From the NCBI GenBank assembly GCA_023511295.1, contig JAIMBT010000002.1, positions 62,001 to 126,000 on the forward strand: a stretch of 64,000 nucleotides of DNA, in the 5' to 3' direction. Below the pieces are notes generated by a model. It was not told the DNA's origin. It saw only the letters and a list, made by a program, of their open reading frames with translations, and did not search any database. Shown here piece by piece: positions 34,701 to 42,477 of the stretch (position 1 is its first letter; every line of letters starts with the position of its first letter). The position numbers were made by a program, and so were the translations under genes. This DNA comes from Alicyclobacillus sp. (GTDB lineage Bacteria; Bacillota; Bacilli; Alicyclobacillales; Alicyclobacillaceae).

Positions 34701-37076
34701 GCCCTCGCGAAAGTACCGCAACGCCTCGGCGAACATCCCGGCTCGGCGAGCCTGCCGGCCCGCCTCCAGGTTGGCCGTCGCCGCCTCCAGGCGCAGTTCG
34801 CCCGCTGCAAGCAGGGGCCGGGCTCGGTTGTAGTGGTCGGCGAGCGCGGAGCCCCGCTCCGTCTCGCGAAGCGTCCGAACGACCTTCTCATGCGTCGCCG
34901 CTTTGTCCTCTTCCGAGAGGTCCTCGTAAGCGGCCGTTCGCACCTTCGCATGTACAAACTGGAAGTGAAAGGGCGCGCTGTGCTGGGCAGCTTCCCGCGC
35001 GTTCCACCCCTGCAGGTCCGAAGTCGATGCGACGTCGGCGCGCTCCACCCATCCATCCGCCAGCAGTTCAGAGAGTGCCGCCAATGTCGACTCCATCGGC
35101 TCGTCGCGAACGGCGGCCAGCAAGCGCGCGCTGAACTGCACCCCAATGGCTGCCGCTTGCCCCAGAAACCGGCGCTGCGCCGGGGACAACCGCTGCAGAC
35201 GCCGCATCAAAGAATCAACCACATTCGCCGCGCGGTCGAGGCGGCGGATGGCGTCGAGTTTGACGTGCCAGGCGCTGGTCCCTGCGTCAAACCACAGCAG
35301 CGATTGGCGCTCCATGACCTCGAGCAACTGCCGCACCGCGAACGGAACCCCCTGCGTCTTGTCCAGGACGACATCCGCGAGTTGATGGACTTCCTCTGCG
35401 GTCAAGCCGGTTGTGTCGGTCAGCCACGCCTGAAGGGCCGCCGCATCGAGCGGCGCCAGCGCCACCCTCTCCGAACCCAGTTCGTCCTCCGCCCACAGGG
35501 CCGGGGCACGGTCCATTTGGGCCGCGATGACCAGCAGGGGGCGATCTTGCGCACGTCGGGTCAACTGCCGCAGCCAGGCCAGCGAGCTCTCATCCGCCCA
35601 CTGGACGTCGTCGAGCAGCACAGCCGCCGTCTGGTCCATGTCGCCACAGACGTTGACCAGCCGCTGCAGTGCGGTGTCGACCGCGGTCTTGAATGCGGTT
35701 TCGTTCTGAACCGGCAACTCCGGCACCATCTCGGTCACTGCGGCAAAGTACGGCACGACGCTGGCGAGCAGCGCGCCGTACGGTGCGACCGCCTCCGTCA
35801 GTCGCGCGCGCCAGCGCCTCAACTCGTTCTCCGGCAACTCTAGCAGGCGTGCGAAAACCTGTCCAAACGCCTCCAGCAGTCCGGCGAATGGGACGGACCG
35901 GGTATCGGGTGTAAACGAGCCGAACGCGACCCACAACGTCCGTTCTTGCAGATGGCGCACCGCCTCGCGCAACAGGGCGGTCTTGCCGATACCTTCCGGT
36001 CCACGGACCTCGAGCAAGGCCGTTCTTCCCTGGTCCGCCTCCTGAATCGCGTGCGCCACGGCCCCCCATGCTCGCTCCCTCCCGTACAGGCGCGTGTGGC
36101 CGCGCAACGACGGTACCGTGTCCAGCCGACCGACGCGAAAGGCCGGAATGTCGCCGGATTTCAGCCAGGCGTCGAGGCAAATCTGGAGGTCTGCGAGGAG
36201 ACCGCTCGCGCTCTGGTAGCGGTCAGCGGGGTTCTTCGCGAGGCATTTGAGGACAACGTCGGAGAGCGCAGGCGGAATCGCGGCATCGGAGTGGTTCAGA
36301 GGTTCCGGAATCTTGGCCAAATGGGCGTGCACGAGCTCGACCACACGGTGTTCAGCAAATGGTGGAGAACCTGTAAACAACTCGTACAAGCTCGCGCCAA
36401 AAGCGTACAGGTCGGTGCGTTGGTCGACGGGTTGTTCCATACGTCCAATCTGCTCCGGCGACATGTACGGAAGCGTGCCCACCGGGCTTTCGCCGCCGAA
36501 GGGCACCATGTCCGATGTGTCCCACGCATCCGATGGCGGGCCCGCCAGAGGCGCTGCCATCCCGTCCGGAAGGGCCGTATCGCCTCCGCTTCCCCGCACC
36601 GCTGCGAGTCGGACCGCGTTCTCAAAGTCGATGAGTTTGACCTGTTGGATATCCGCTGTCACGAGGATGTTCGACGGGTTGACGTCCCGGTGCACGATGC
36701 CCTGCTGGTGCAGTTGCTCTAGGCATGCCGCCATTCGAACGGCCAGCTCCAGCTTTTCGGTCAAGCCGAGGCTGCAATCCCGAAGCATGTCCGCCAACGA
36801 CGACGCCCCATTGTCCTCCAGCACCAAGACCGGGGTCTGTTCGGAGGTCAGGAGGCCGTATGTGCGCACCGCTGCGCGAGTCCGAAGACCTCTCAAGATG
36901 TCGTACTCGCGGCGATAACCGGCCCAGACATCCGGCGAGGCGTAATTCCCATTCGGCGCCTTCAGGACGACCGGGATGCCCGTTCCGCTCTGCACCGCCC
37001 GGAAGATCTGTGTGTTGCGAGATGTGTACACTGCCTGAACGATCCGGTACTCACGAATTTCCAGCAAACTGTTCAC
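31728..37076 (-). CDS. Giant sensor: protein-kinase-like, STAND ATPase, GAF and histidine kinase
   Basis: The protein is 1,782 aa. Residues ~1-290 form a Ser/Thr-kinase-like domain with HRDVNPSNI and IDFE where canonical kinases have HRDxKPxN and DFG. A P-loop STAND-type ATPase follows (GPEGIGKTALL at about 364). A long helical, TPR-like region extends to about 1,330. A GAF domain (~1,345-1,500), the HisKA phospho-acceptor in GIAHEINNPVNF (His about 1,543) and an HATPase domain with NAVDAIEG, SDTGTGM and GTGLGLSI finish the protein. No membrane segments are seen, so it is a cytoplasmic sensor. The response regulator-cyclase follows in the same operon. This architecture is known in cyanobacteria and some other bacteria; the signal is unknown. 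Confidence 0.93.
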   Translation of the reverse strand: MNSLLEIREYRIVQAVYTSRNTQIFRAVQSGTGIPVVLKAPNGNYASPDVWAGYRREYDILRGLRTRAAVRTYGLLTSEQTPVLVLEDNGASSLADMLRDCSLGLTEKLELAVRMAACLEQLHQQGIVHRDVNPSNILVTADIQQVKLIDFENAVRLAAVRGSGGDTALPDGMAAPLAGPPSDAWDTSDMVPFGGESPVGTLPYMSPEQIGRMEQPVDQRTDLYAFGASLYELFTGSPPFAEHRVVELVHAHLAKIPEPLNHSDAAIPPALSDVVLKCLAKNPADRYQSASGLLADLQICLDAWLKSGDIPAFRVGRLDTVPSLRGHTRLYGRERAWGAVAHAIQEADQGRTALLEVRGPEGIGKTALLREAVRHLQERTLWVAFGSFTPDTRSVPFAGLLEAFGQVFARLLELPENELRRWRARLTEAVAPYGALLASVVPYFAAVTEMVPELPVQNETAFKTAVDTALQRLVNVCGDMDQTAAVLLDDVQWADESSLAWLRQLTRRAQDRPLLVIAAQMDRAPALWAEDELGSERVALAPLDAAALQAWLTDTTGLTAEEVHQLADVVLDKTQGVPFAVRQLLEVMERQSLLWFDAGTSAWHVKLDAIRRLDRAANVVDSLMRRLQRLSPAQRRFLGQAAAIGVQFSARLLAAVRDEPMESTLAALSELLADGWVERADVASTSDLQGWNAREAAQHSAPFHFQFVHAKVRTAAYEDLSEEDKAATHEKVVRTLRETERGSALADHYNRARPLLAAGELRLEAATANLEAGRQARRAGMFAEALRYFREGTQWLRDADWEEPDGLAAALVVERMRHAFLCNEYDETLAMADILLARARTVRDQLEAYMCQINVFTMRVQYPALMQAARDALHLYGIELPRHVGKRTARAEYARVVQMLSEIEVDGASIAHRRADAALAIVLRILQVTSNAVTSDPNWMAYLWLKVAELSMVRGFCPDSAIGFLGTVHLARIDVADDLAEVCRLGDVALQVIEQFQHGNDDHYGRARLNVLVTYATAVHHWRHPLRAAVTALDAYDEGMRSIGANNFAVLHAGCKPLLLFCCGDPLATVADRSRDVSRMAAEFRLSFPSEVCARLSAFCTRVGATALGVEPLVPTTGESELPEPSGFTSDLHLVHNLLACAEAYLLDAQTPAFTADDSFADWFTASLDCTGFLVPEYAFFRALTATAACRSADADGRVRWRKQLRTLRRVFRVWAAQCPDNYRHMHLAVEAECASLFGSSARAGDLYDAAIDAARAGRYTHHEAIINECAGRFYLARRKSKLARGYLVDARDLYAQWGARRKVEQMEAAHPFLSADGDLDNSLRPKLERHTASSRSRALQVLDLSTILRASQAISSEIQLDKLLRTMLALAVENAGAQRGYWILEHDGEWSILAAVGEDLSQPQPLHTASNLAARVVRYCIHTQELVVLHDAANADRFTRDPYIARTQAKSLLCQPIVKQGRVIAVLYLENRLATHVFTPARVELLRMLSGQAAISIDNAKVYAHLDRLVQERTEQLRRTQQQMLESEKLASLGQLTAGIAHEINNPVNFMVSSAGPLARDIEELLAVLRAYEAALEGHQLGDELDRIRTAADLDDLTSEIRQLLEGIAEGARRTSEIVKGLRTFSRIDDDEATVASVTEGLESTLTLLRKRLEPRIRVIRDYHPVPDIECFPGKLNQVYMNLLTNAVDAIEGSGEIRISVRQRLDRVEIRISDTGTGMSPEVMRRIFEPFYTTKRLGVGTGLGLSISYGIVERHNGTIEVASEPGRGTTFTVTLPIRRNE

Positions 37077-37112
37077 CCATCCGTCGTTTCGATGTCCTGT
37101 CGGCCGTAGCCG

Positions 37113-38429
37113 TCAATCGTCCGTAACCGCAGCGGCGCCCTCCACAACCGGAGCAGATGTCGCACGCCGACGCTGGAGCTCCCGCAGCGCTTGGCGGAAG
37201 CTGAAGATGGAGAAGAGGGCCAGTGCAAACGCGCACGCGTAGAGCACATCGGCGCGTAGCGCGGAAAACAACGGTGCGCCGAAGGTGTAACCGACAAACA
37301 TGCCGAGAAACAACGACGTGTTGATGGCCGCAAACGACAGCGCAGGCTTTTCGCGCCCGGCCGCGCCCGCCATGACCTCGCTGATCTTGGGCATCGCAAC
37401 CACCTCGCCGAGGCCGTACATCCCAATGCCGATGAACCATCCCACGGCATGAGTGGAAAAACCCGCCACCACCAAGCCGATACCGAGGACGGTCACCCCA
37501 CTGCCGATGACGCCGATGGCGGAGCGCCGTTTCGTCAGCCGAGCCGCCGCTGGCGTGAGGGCCAGCGCCAGCGCAGCGACCTCTGTATTCATGAAACCGT
37601 AGTATTGGGGACCATGCGTGAACTGGGCCGTCATGTACAGTGGTACCGTCGACGTCAGTTGGGCTTCCAGTACAATGTAACAGAGAAGTGCGAGAAACGT
37701 CCAGAATATGATCCGATTCGCGCCCACCCACCTCATCGCGTCGAGAAACGACGGATGAACGGCCTTCGGCGGTTTCGAATCGCTTCCCGGCGCGCTCGCC
37801 TCGCCGTCCGCCTTGCCGTTCGTTGCACCTTCCGCGTCGCGGAGGAAGAAGAGAATCAGGAGGGACATCGCGAGCAGGAGGCAACCAGCGACCAGAAAGG
37901 CGGTCGGCCGGGTGCCGGCGCGAAGGACCAGGGCCGCCGTGGGCGGGCCGATGACGATGGCGAGGTTGTTCAGCCAGTAGACCGTGGTCTGGATGGCCCC
38001 GGCATGTTCCTCGGCGACGCGGACGTTCAGAAGGGCTTGTGCGCCGCTTCGGGTGGTGGACATCGCAAGGCCGAGCAAGATGGCAATCGCAAGGAGCGCA
38101 CCGTAGCTGTGCAGGAACCGAAACGCCCCGAGGCACAGCCCGTTCAACAACAGCGCTGCACAGTACGCCCGGCGGATGCCGACGCGGTCCGACAGGTAAC
38201 CGCCGACAACCCCGAACAACGCGCCACACAGTGGCGTGATGCCGATGAGCACACCCGCCCTTGCGGCACTGAACCCGAGCGCATTGTGGTAATAGATGAC
38301 AAAATACGGTTGAGCCATGTACGTCGAGAAGGACGTGAAAAACGCCGTACCGAGCACCAGCAGGACCGCAGGTGTCCACCTCGGCGCGGACCCCTGGCCG
38401 GAGACTGCGACCGCCTTCACAGAAGACAT
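37113..38429 (-). CDS. MFS transporter
   Basis: The protein is 438 aa with about twelve membrane helices and the MFS loop 2-3 motif GGYLSDRVGIRRAY. A charged cytoplasmic loop around residues 200-220 separates the two halves. The substrate is not predictable. It lies 36 bases upstream of the giant sensor gene in the same direction and may be co-transcribed, which could tie transport to signalling (inference). The ribosome site is weak (GAGGCG). Confidence 0.88.
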   Translation of the reverse strand: MSSVKAVAVSGQGSAPRWTPAVLLVLGTAFFTSFSTYMAQPYFVIYYHNALGFSAARAGVLIGITPLCGALFGVVGGYLSDRVGIRRAYCAALLLNGLCLGAFRFLHSYGALLAIAILLGLAMSTTRSGAQALLNVRVAEEHAGAIQTTVYWLNNLAIVIGPPTAALVLRAGTRPTAFLVAGCLLLAMSLLILFFLRDAEGATNGKADGEASAPGSDSKPPKAVHPSFLDAMRWVGANRIIFWTFLALLCYIVLEAQLTSTVPLYMTAQFTHGPQYYGFMNTEVAALALALTPAAARLTKRRSAIGVIGSGVTVLGIGLVVAGFSTHAVGWFIGIGMYGLGEVVAMPKISEVMAGAAGREKPALSFAAINTSLFLGMFVGYTFGAPLFSALRADVLYACAFALALFSIFSFRQALRELQRRRATSAPVVEGAAAVTDD

Positions 38430-38521
38430 TGGACGTCGCCTCGCATTCGCGCGTAGCCGGAATCCGGGTCATCCGGGCACGGAACGCGGCGCGAACAACC
38501 ATCTCAGCCGGAGCGACGGGC

Positions 38522-38998
38522 CTATGGGAACAGCGCGTTCATACGCCGAAGACGCTCCGACAGGATGCAGCCGATGTCGAACAGAATCCCGTGTGCGAGC
38601 GACGGGCGCTCTTCAGCCAGCCGCGTGAAAGCGGTCCAGTGCAAGGACCGGAGTTCGCCGTCTGTCAGCGCTCGGACGGTCGCTGAACGCGGGCGGCCAT
38701 CCAAAAACGCCTGCTCCCCGAACACGGAACCGGCTTGGATACGCGCCGCCAGGCGGGCATCCCCCGTGGCCCCTGGCACCCACACCTCCAACTGTCCGCC
38801 AAGCACGATGTGCAGCGTCCGGTCCGTGTCTCCGTACTCCAGAATCGTTTGACCGGCTTGAAACAGGGTGCTCCGCGTAAAGGCGAGCAACGCCGCCCAG
38901 TCGTCCGCACTGCGGTGCTTCATGAACGGGACCGACGGCTCGTGTACGCGCTCGTCGTCCCTGGCGTCGTTCTGAAAGGCGGATAGGTTCACCAACAT
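38522..38998 (-). CDS. Stand-alone cyclic nucleotide-binding domain protein
   Basis: The protein is 158 aa and consists of one cyclic-nucleotide-binding fold. GSVFGEQAFLDGRPRSATVRAL is the phosphate-binding cassette, with the Glu and Arg that hold cAMP in CRP-type domains. Unlike CRP/FNR proteins it lacks a C-terminal helix-turn-helix. It is therefore likely an adaptor or effector that reads the cyclic nucleotide made by the nearby response regulator-cyclase (inference). The start is ambiguous: ATG at 38,998, or GTG at 38,992, which is better spaced from GAGGTG. A four-repeat promoter lies just upstream. Confidence 0.85.
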   Translation of the reverse strand: MLVNLSAFQNDARDDERVHEPSVPFMKHRSADDWAALLAFTRSTLFQAGQTILEYGDTDRTLHIVLGGQLEVWVPGATGDARLAARIQAGSVFGEQAFLDGRPRSATVRALTDGELRSLHWTAFTRLAEERPSLAHGILFDIGCILSERLRRMNALFP

Positions 38999-39058
38999 TC
39001 ACCTCTGTCTTCGAGGGAGCGGCTGGAGCCACCGCAACCCGGATGACCCGTCATCGTC

Positions 39059-39111
39059 AGTGTAGCGCCGTCTGCTATCCCAAACGTCCCAAGTTTTGTC
39101 TCATCCGTCCC
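39059..39111 (-). promoter_or_regulatory. Four-repeat promoter element upstream of the cNMP-binding gene
   Basis: On the minus strand GGGAC, GAGAC, GGGAC and GGGAT occur with steps of 9, 12 and 9 bases. TACACT (39,059-39,064) follows 12 bases after the last repeat. A 20-base stretch is nearly identical to the element at 30,425-30,458. It is probably a binding array for an activator that contacts the -35 region. Confidence 0.6.
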
Positions 39112-39147
39112 AGACCGGAGCTCTCTGAATGCGGTGGATGGCACCCG

Positions 39148-41262
39148 CTAGGTCCACCGGCGCAGATAGACCTCGGCAAAGTGGCGGTGAGCGTCTGCGA
39201 GCACGCGGTAGTACGTCGTGCGACTCATCGCCATGCGCTGCGCGATGGAGATGGCTGTACCGGAGCGATCTAGATACGTGAGGCGGAGCAGGCGCTGCTG
39301 CTCGGCCGTGAGCGGAGGTTCCACCTGATCTGTGATGAGCAGGCCCACGAGTTGGTCGCGCACCGCCTGGACGCTGCCCGGTACACCTCGCTCCTTGACG
39401 AACTCCTCGAGAAATCCGAAGTGGTTGAGGTGCTTGAGGAGCTCTCGAACATCCGCTTCGGTCGGCTGGAACCCGCCAGCGTCCAACCGCGGCAGGGCCA
39501 TTTCATCCGGCGGCGCATCGGCACGTGAAGGGTCAAGCGCGCGTTCTTCCGTCGAAATCCGGTTGCTTTCGTCCGGCGCTGTACCCAAAACCGCGCGTAG
39601 CCAAGACGACAGGTCGATGCATCCGTCGAACCGGTACGCCGTCGTCTCCCCGTCGGGGCCTTCGACACCCGGCCCGAGCAGCGTGCTCGCCCAGGTCGGC
39701 CACGCCTCCGTCGGCCGGAAGTACAAGGTCTGCCCAGACTGCAGGGCCTCGACGAGCGCATCCGCAATCCAAGTGACCTCGAGGTCGCCTTCCGGTTCCC
39801 CTGCGTTTTCCGTCGCAACGGGGAGAGGAATCACCATCGTCTCCCCGTCCCTATCCGCTCGGTCGGAAAGTGCGGCGCGGCTGACTCCCTGTCGCCCGGC
39901 GAACGTCGAGACTTGCCCCATCGGCGCCCACAGCGAAGCCGCGGCAAGACGCCGCTCCGAGTCTCGCCACACCCGTACCCCGGAGCCGGGGGAAGCGAGG
40001 ATCTCGTTCGCCCAGGCGAGTTCGGTTGCCGAGAGAAGCCTGTTCAGTTCCATGGGCAACTCCCCAGCTGCCCAGTGCTCCTTCGTGAATCCCTGCAGCG
40101 GCTCCGTCCAGACCGTCGAGGTCGTTTCGTCGTCCAGTCCCCAAAATTCCATCAGGAGCGTCAGCGCGTGGGCCAACCAGCGCACGGCTGCCGCCGGCGA
40201 CACCGGCGCGGCCGACGTCCCCGTGCGTCCCGGGTTCGGACGGGGAACGAGATGGGCCGGACTCGCTCGTCGTGCAGCAGTGAGGACAGCGTGCTGTAGC
40301 AGGCGGCGCGCCTGGATAGGCGCGCACCAATGCAAGTCTTGCCGCAGGAGGCGCGCCACAGCCGGGTGCAGGTGCGCGCCATCCGGCCCAGCGGTGACGG
40401 TCGACAGACGGGTCAGTGCATCGAAGTCCTGCCACGACAGAGGCTCGCCGACGGCCTCCGACAGTTCGTCTTGGTGTGCTGTGTCGAGAAAGGCGAGCGC
40501 GAACAACGCCGACACAGCGGTCGGTTCATGAGACGGCCCGCCACGCGCCTCACCGGTTCGCACAGCCACCAGTTCCTCGACAAACCCGCGAACCACGGGG
40601 CGAAACGTCGCAGCGACCGAACGTTGCGGAACCAGCGGGCTGCCGAGCGCGCAGACGAACGCCCCGGGGTGTCCACCGGTCCAGCGATGCAGAAGACGGA
40701 CGCGAACGGGATCGAGCGAGGGGGATAGGTGCCGTGCGGCAGTCTCGGCCTCCGCCGCCGTCCAAACGCCAAGCTGGCACGTCAGCCAACGTTGGGACGC
40801 GGCGTGCGGGCCGTGCGCGGGCCCCGGGTGCCAGGTCCGATGCGCAACGACCAGCACGCGACGGGGTGACGCAATGGACGGGCCGGGCCCGGAGGTCACG
40901 CGCGCCGGGTGACCCGGCAGAGCGTCGAGTCCATCGTCCAACAGCCGAGCAAGCTGGAGTGCCCACTCGGCACAGGCGTCTGCGTGATCAACGAACAGGA
41001 CCGCGTGCGACCGCTCCCCAGTTCCCGGTGTCAGAAACGAGCGGATGTCCGCAAAAGGTGGCCGTTCCGCCCGGCAATCCAACCACTGCGCCTGCACGCC
41101 ATGGGCGACTGCGTACTGAAACAGATCCCGCAGGAAGCAGGTTTTACCAGTCCCGGGCATCCCGGTCACCGAGATCACCGTCACGGGACGCTCTGGCATG
41201 CGCAGAACCGGTACCACCTGCGCGCGCTGTTCTCGCCACACCGCACCCTCTATCGCGCTCAC
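39148..41262 (-). CDS. AAA/STAND ATPase with C-terminal helix-turn-helix
   Basis: The protein is 704 aa. Near the N-terminus VTGMPGTGKTCF is a Walker A loop and AVLFVDHAD a Walker B strand. The middle looks like the helical and sensor parts of a STAND-type ATPase. The last ~60 residues form a sigma-region-4/LuxR-like HTH (LTAEQQRLLRLTYLDRSG, then MAMSRTTYYRVL). No named family is recognised with confidence. I chose the GTG at 41,260-41,262, which has GGGGTGA upstream; the longer open frame overlaps the TetR gene. It lies just upstream of the four-repeat promoter and is a candidate for the protein that binds it (inference). Confidence 0.72.
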   Translation of the reverse strand: MSAIEGAVWREQRAQVVPVLRMPERPVTVISVTGMPGTGKTCFLRDLFQYAVAHGVQAQWLDCRAERPPFADIRSFLTPGTGERSHAVLFVDHADACAEWALQLARLLDDGLDALPGHPARVTSGPGPSIASPRRVLVVAHRTWHPGPAHGPHAASQRWLTCQLGVWTAAEAETAARHLSPSLDPVRVRLLHRWTGGHPGAFVCALGSPLVPQRSVAATFRPVVRGFVEELVAVRTGEARGGPSHEPTAVSALFALAFLDTAHQDELSEAVGEPLSWQDFDALTRLSTVTAGPDGAHLHPAVARLLRQDLHWCAPIQARRLLQHAVLTAARRASPAHLVPRPNPGRTGTSAAPVSPAAAVRWLAHALTLLMEFWGLDDETTSTVWTEPLQGFTKEHWAAGELPMELNRLLSATELAWANEILASPGSGVRVWRDSERRLAAASLWAPMGQVSTFAGRQGVSRAALSDRADRDGETMVIPLPVATENAGEPEGDLEVTWIADALVEALQSGQTLYFRPTEAWPTWASTLLGPGVEGPDGETTAYRFDGCIDLSSWLRAVLGTAPDESNRISTEERALDPSRADAPPDEMALPRLDAGGFQPTEADVRELLKHLNHFGFLEEFVKERGVPGSVQAVRDQLVGLLITDQVEPPLTAEQQRLLRLTYLDRSGTAISIAQRMAMSRTTYYRVLADAHRHFAEVYLRRWT

Positions 41263-41406
41263 GAACTCACCCCGCAAAAAGCGCGCGGGGAATGAACGGT
41301 GCCGCCCCGCTGCGCTGCAACCTGTCACAACTAGATTCGCCGTGCAGCGGCGATTCCCCTGCGCATGCCCCGTCCGGGACAGATCTGCCCCGCAATCGAT
41401 TCTTAT

Positions 41407-41424
41407 ATATACCGTTTGGTTTAT
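41407..41424. promoter_or_regulatory. TetR-type operator palindrome
   Basis: ATATACC and GGTTTAT flank a 4-base centre; as inverted halves they differ at one position. The site lies about 55 bases upstream of the TetR gene, in the divergent gap towards the AAA-HTH gene. It resembles TetR-family operators and could control both directions. Confidence 0.5.
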
Positions 41425-41478
41425 TTTTGTCCAAAGACCGCCAGATCGTGGTACACTGTCGTTCTGAGGTGACAAGCG

Positions 41479-42102
41479 ATGGTCAAGGGTCCCGAGCGGC
41501 GGCGGCCCGGACGCCCGCCGGCCTCCAGCACGGACATTCCGACGCAAAGCAGGATTCTCCAGGCAGCCGCACGGTTGTTCATGGAGTTTGGCGTGGACGG
41601 CGTGAGTATGGGCCAGATTGCGGAAGCGAGCGGGCTGACCAAAGCCGTACTGTACTACTATTTCCGGTCCAAGACGGACCTGTTTGTCGAGGCCGTGGTT
41701 CGCGTTCTCGAGATCTCCCGAGAGAAAACGCAGGCCATCCTGGATGCGCCGGAACCATTGTATAGCAGGCTCTTGCGGTTGATGCGCACACGCCTCGGCA
41801 TTGCGGCACCTTTGGAGTGGGGCGCCGCGCTGCACGGCAGCCGGAACGTGCTCACGGCGGACCAAATCCACGCGATAGAGCGCGCGGAACAGGCGCTCTT
41901 CGACACCGTTGCGGCTGCCCTCGGCACCGCGGCCGAGCGGGGCGAGATTCGCTGCATTGCCCCAGACCGGGCGGCGCGCGTCTTCATGTCCCTCGTCTCC
42001 ATCGGCCATGCGGAACTGGAACGAATCGGAACACGTGCAGACGTGGCCGCGGTCGCGAAATCCTTCATGGACATCTTTTGGTCAGGGATTGGCCCAGCGT
42101 GA
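41479..42102 (+). CDS. TetR/AcrR family transcriptional regulator
   Basis: The protein is 207 aa. The N-terminal HTH spans about residues 25-70 and has the family pattern ILQAAARLFMEFGVDGVSMGQIAEASGL (abbreviated here by its ends), then TKAVLYYYFRSKTDLF. The C-terminal helical domain is the ligand and dimer part and is not recognisable to subfamily. A GAGGTGA ribosome site precedes the ATG. It is divergent from the AAA-HTH gene with a palindrome between them, so autoregulation and control of that gene are likely (inference). Confidence 0.92.
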   Translation: MVKGPERRRPGRPPASSTDIPTQSRILQAAARLFMEFGVDGVSMGQIAEASGLTKAVLYYYFRSKTDLFVEAVVRVLEISREKTQAILDAPEPLYSRLLRLMRTRLGIAAPLEWGAALHGSRNVLTADQIHAIERAEQALFDTVAAALGTAAERGEIRCIAPDRAARVFMSLVSIGHAELERIGTRADVAAVAKSFMDIFWSGIGPA

Positions 42103-42166
42103 GGGACGCGCCGAACCATTCGCTCACCGTGCGTAGGCAGAGCGAATGGTTCCAGGTACCCAGCAT

Positions 42167-42295
42167 CTACAGCCCTCGCCGCTGCGACTTGCGCGCCTCG
42201 GCAGCCCGATGTACATAGGAGCGAACGGCAAAGCGACACCCTACGAGGACAATCAATACGCCGGCACCGAGCAGTGCGCTGCCAACCGGTATCAC
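42167..42295 (-). CDS. Small single-pass membrane protein (42 aa)
   Basis: A GTG at 42,293-42,295 has the strong ribosome site AGGGAGGGG 5 bases upstream and opens a 42-codon frame. The product has a hydrophobic stretch (about residues 3-20, ALLGAGVLIVLVG) followed by a very basic tail ending in RKSQRRGL. This is the layout of a small inner-membrane protein with its C-terminus in the cytoplasm. It lies 182 bases downstream of the anti-sigma gene in the same direction. Function is unknown. The rest of the 375-base gap holds nothing I can support. Confidence 0.5.
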   Translation of the reverse strand: MIPVGSALLGAGVLIVLVGCRFAVRSYVHRAAEARKSQRRGL

Positions 42296-42477
42296 CGTGA
42301 CCCCTCCCTGTTCACCGCCGTGCGGTTCGAGTCGGTGCTACCGATTACCGTACGCAGGGCCCCTGACCCGTGGGTGGGTGATGGCCCATGCCGACCGTCG
42401 GCAGCGCCCGGCTGGGCTCGTCGACGAATCGAACGTCGGCCGGCAACCGACGGCAGCCCGGCCCGACGCGGAGCAGG

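Noticed and set aside
33084-35843. 919-codon open frame antisense to the giant sensor kinase
   Set aside because: The sensor kinase has clear domains on the opposite strand; long antisense frames are expected at this GC content.
41263-42009. N-terminal extension of the AAA-HTH frame
   Set aside because: It overlaps the TetR gene and its promoter in antisense and has no ribosome site; the GTG at 41,262 is preferred.
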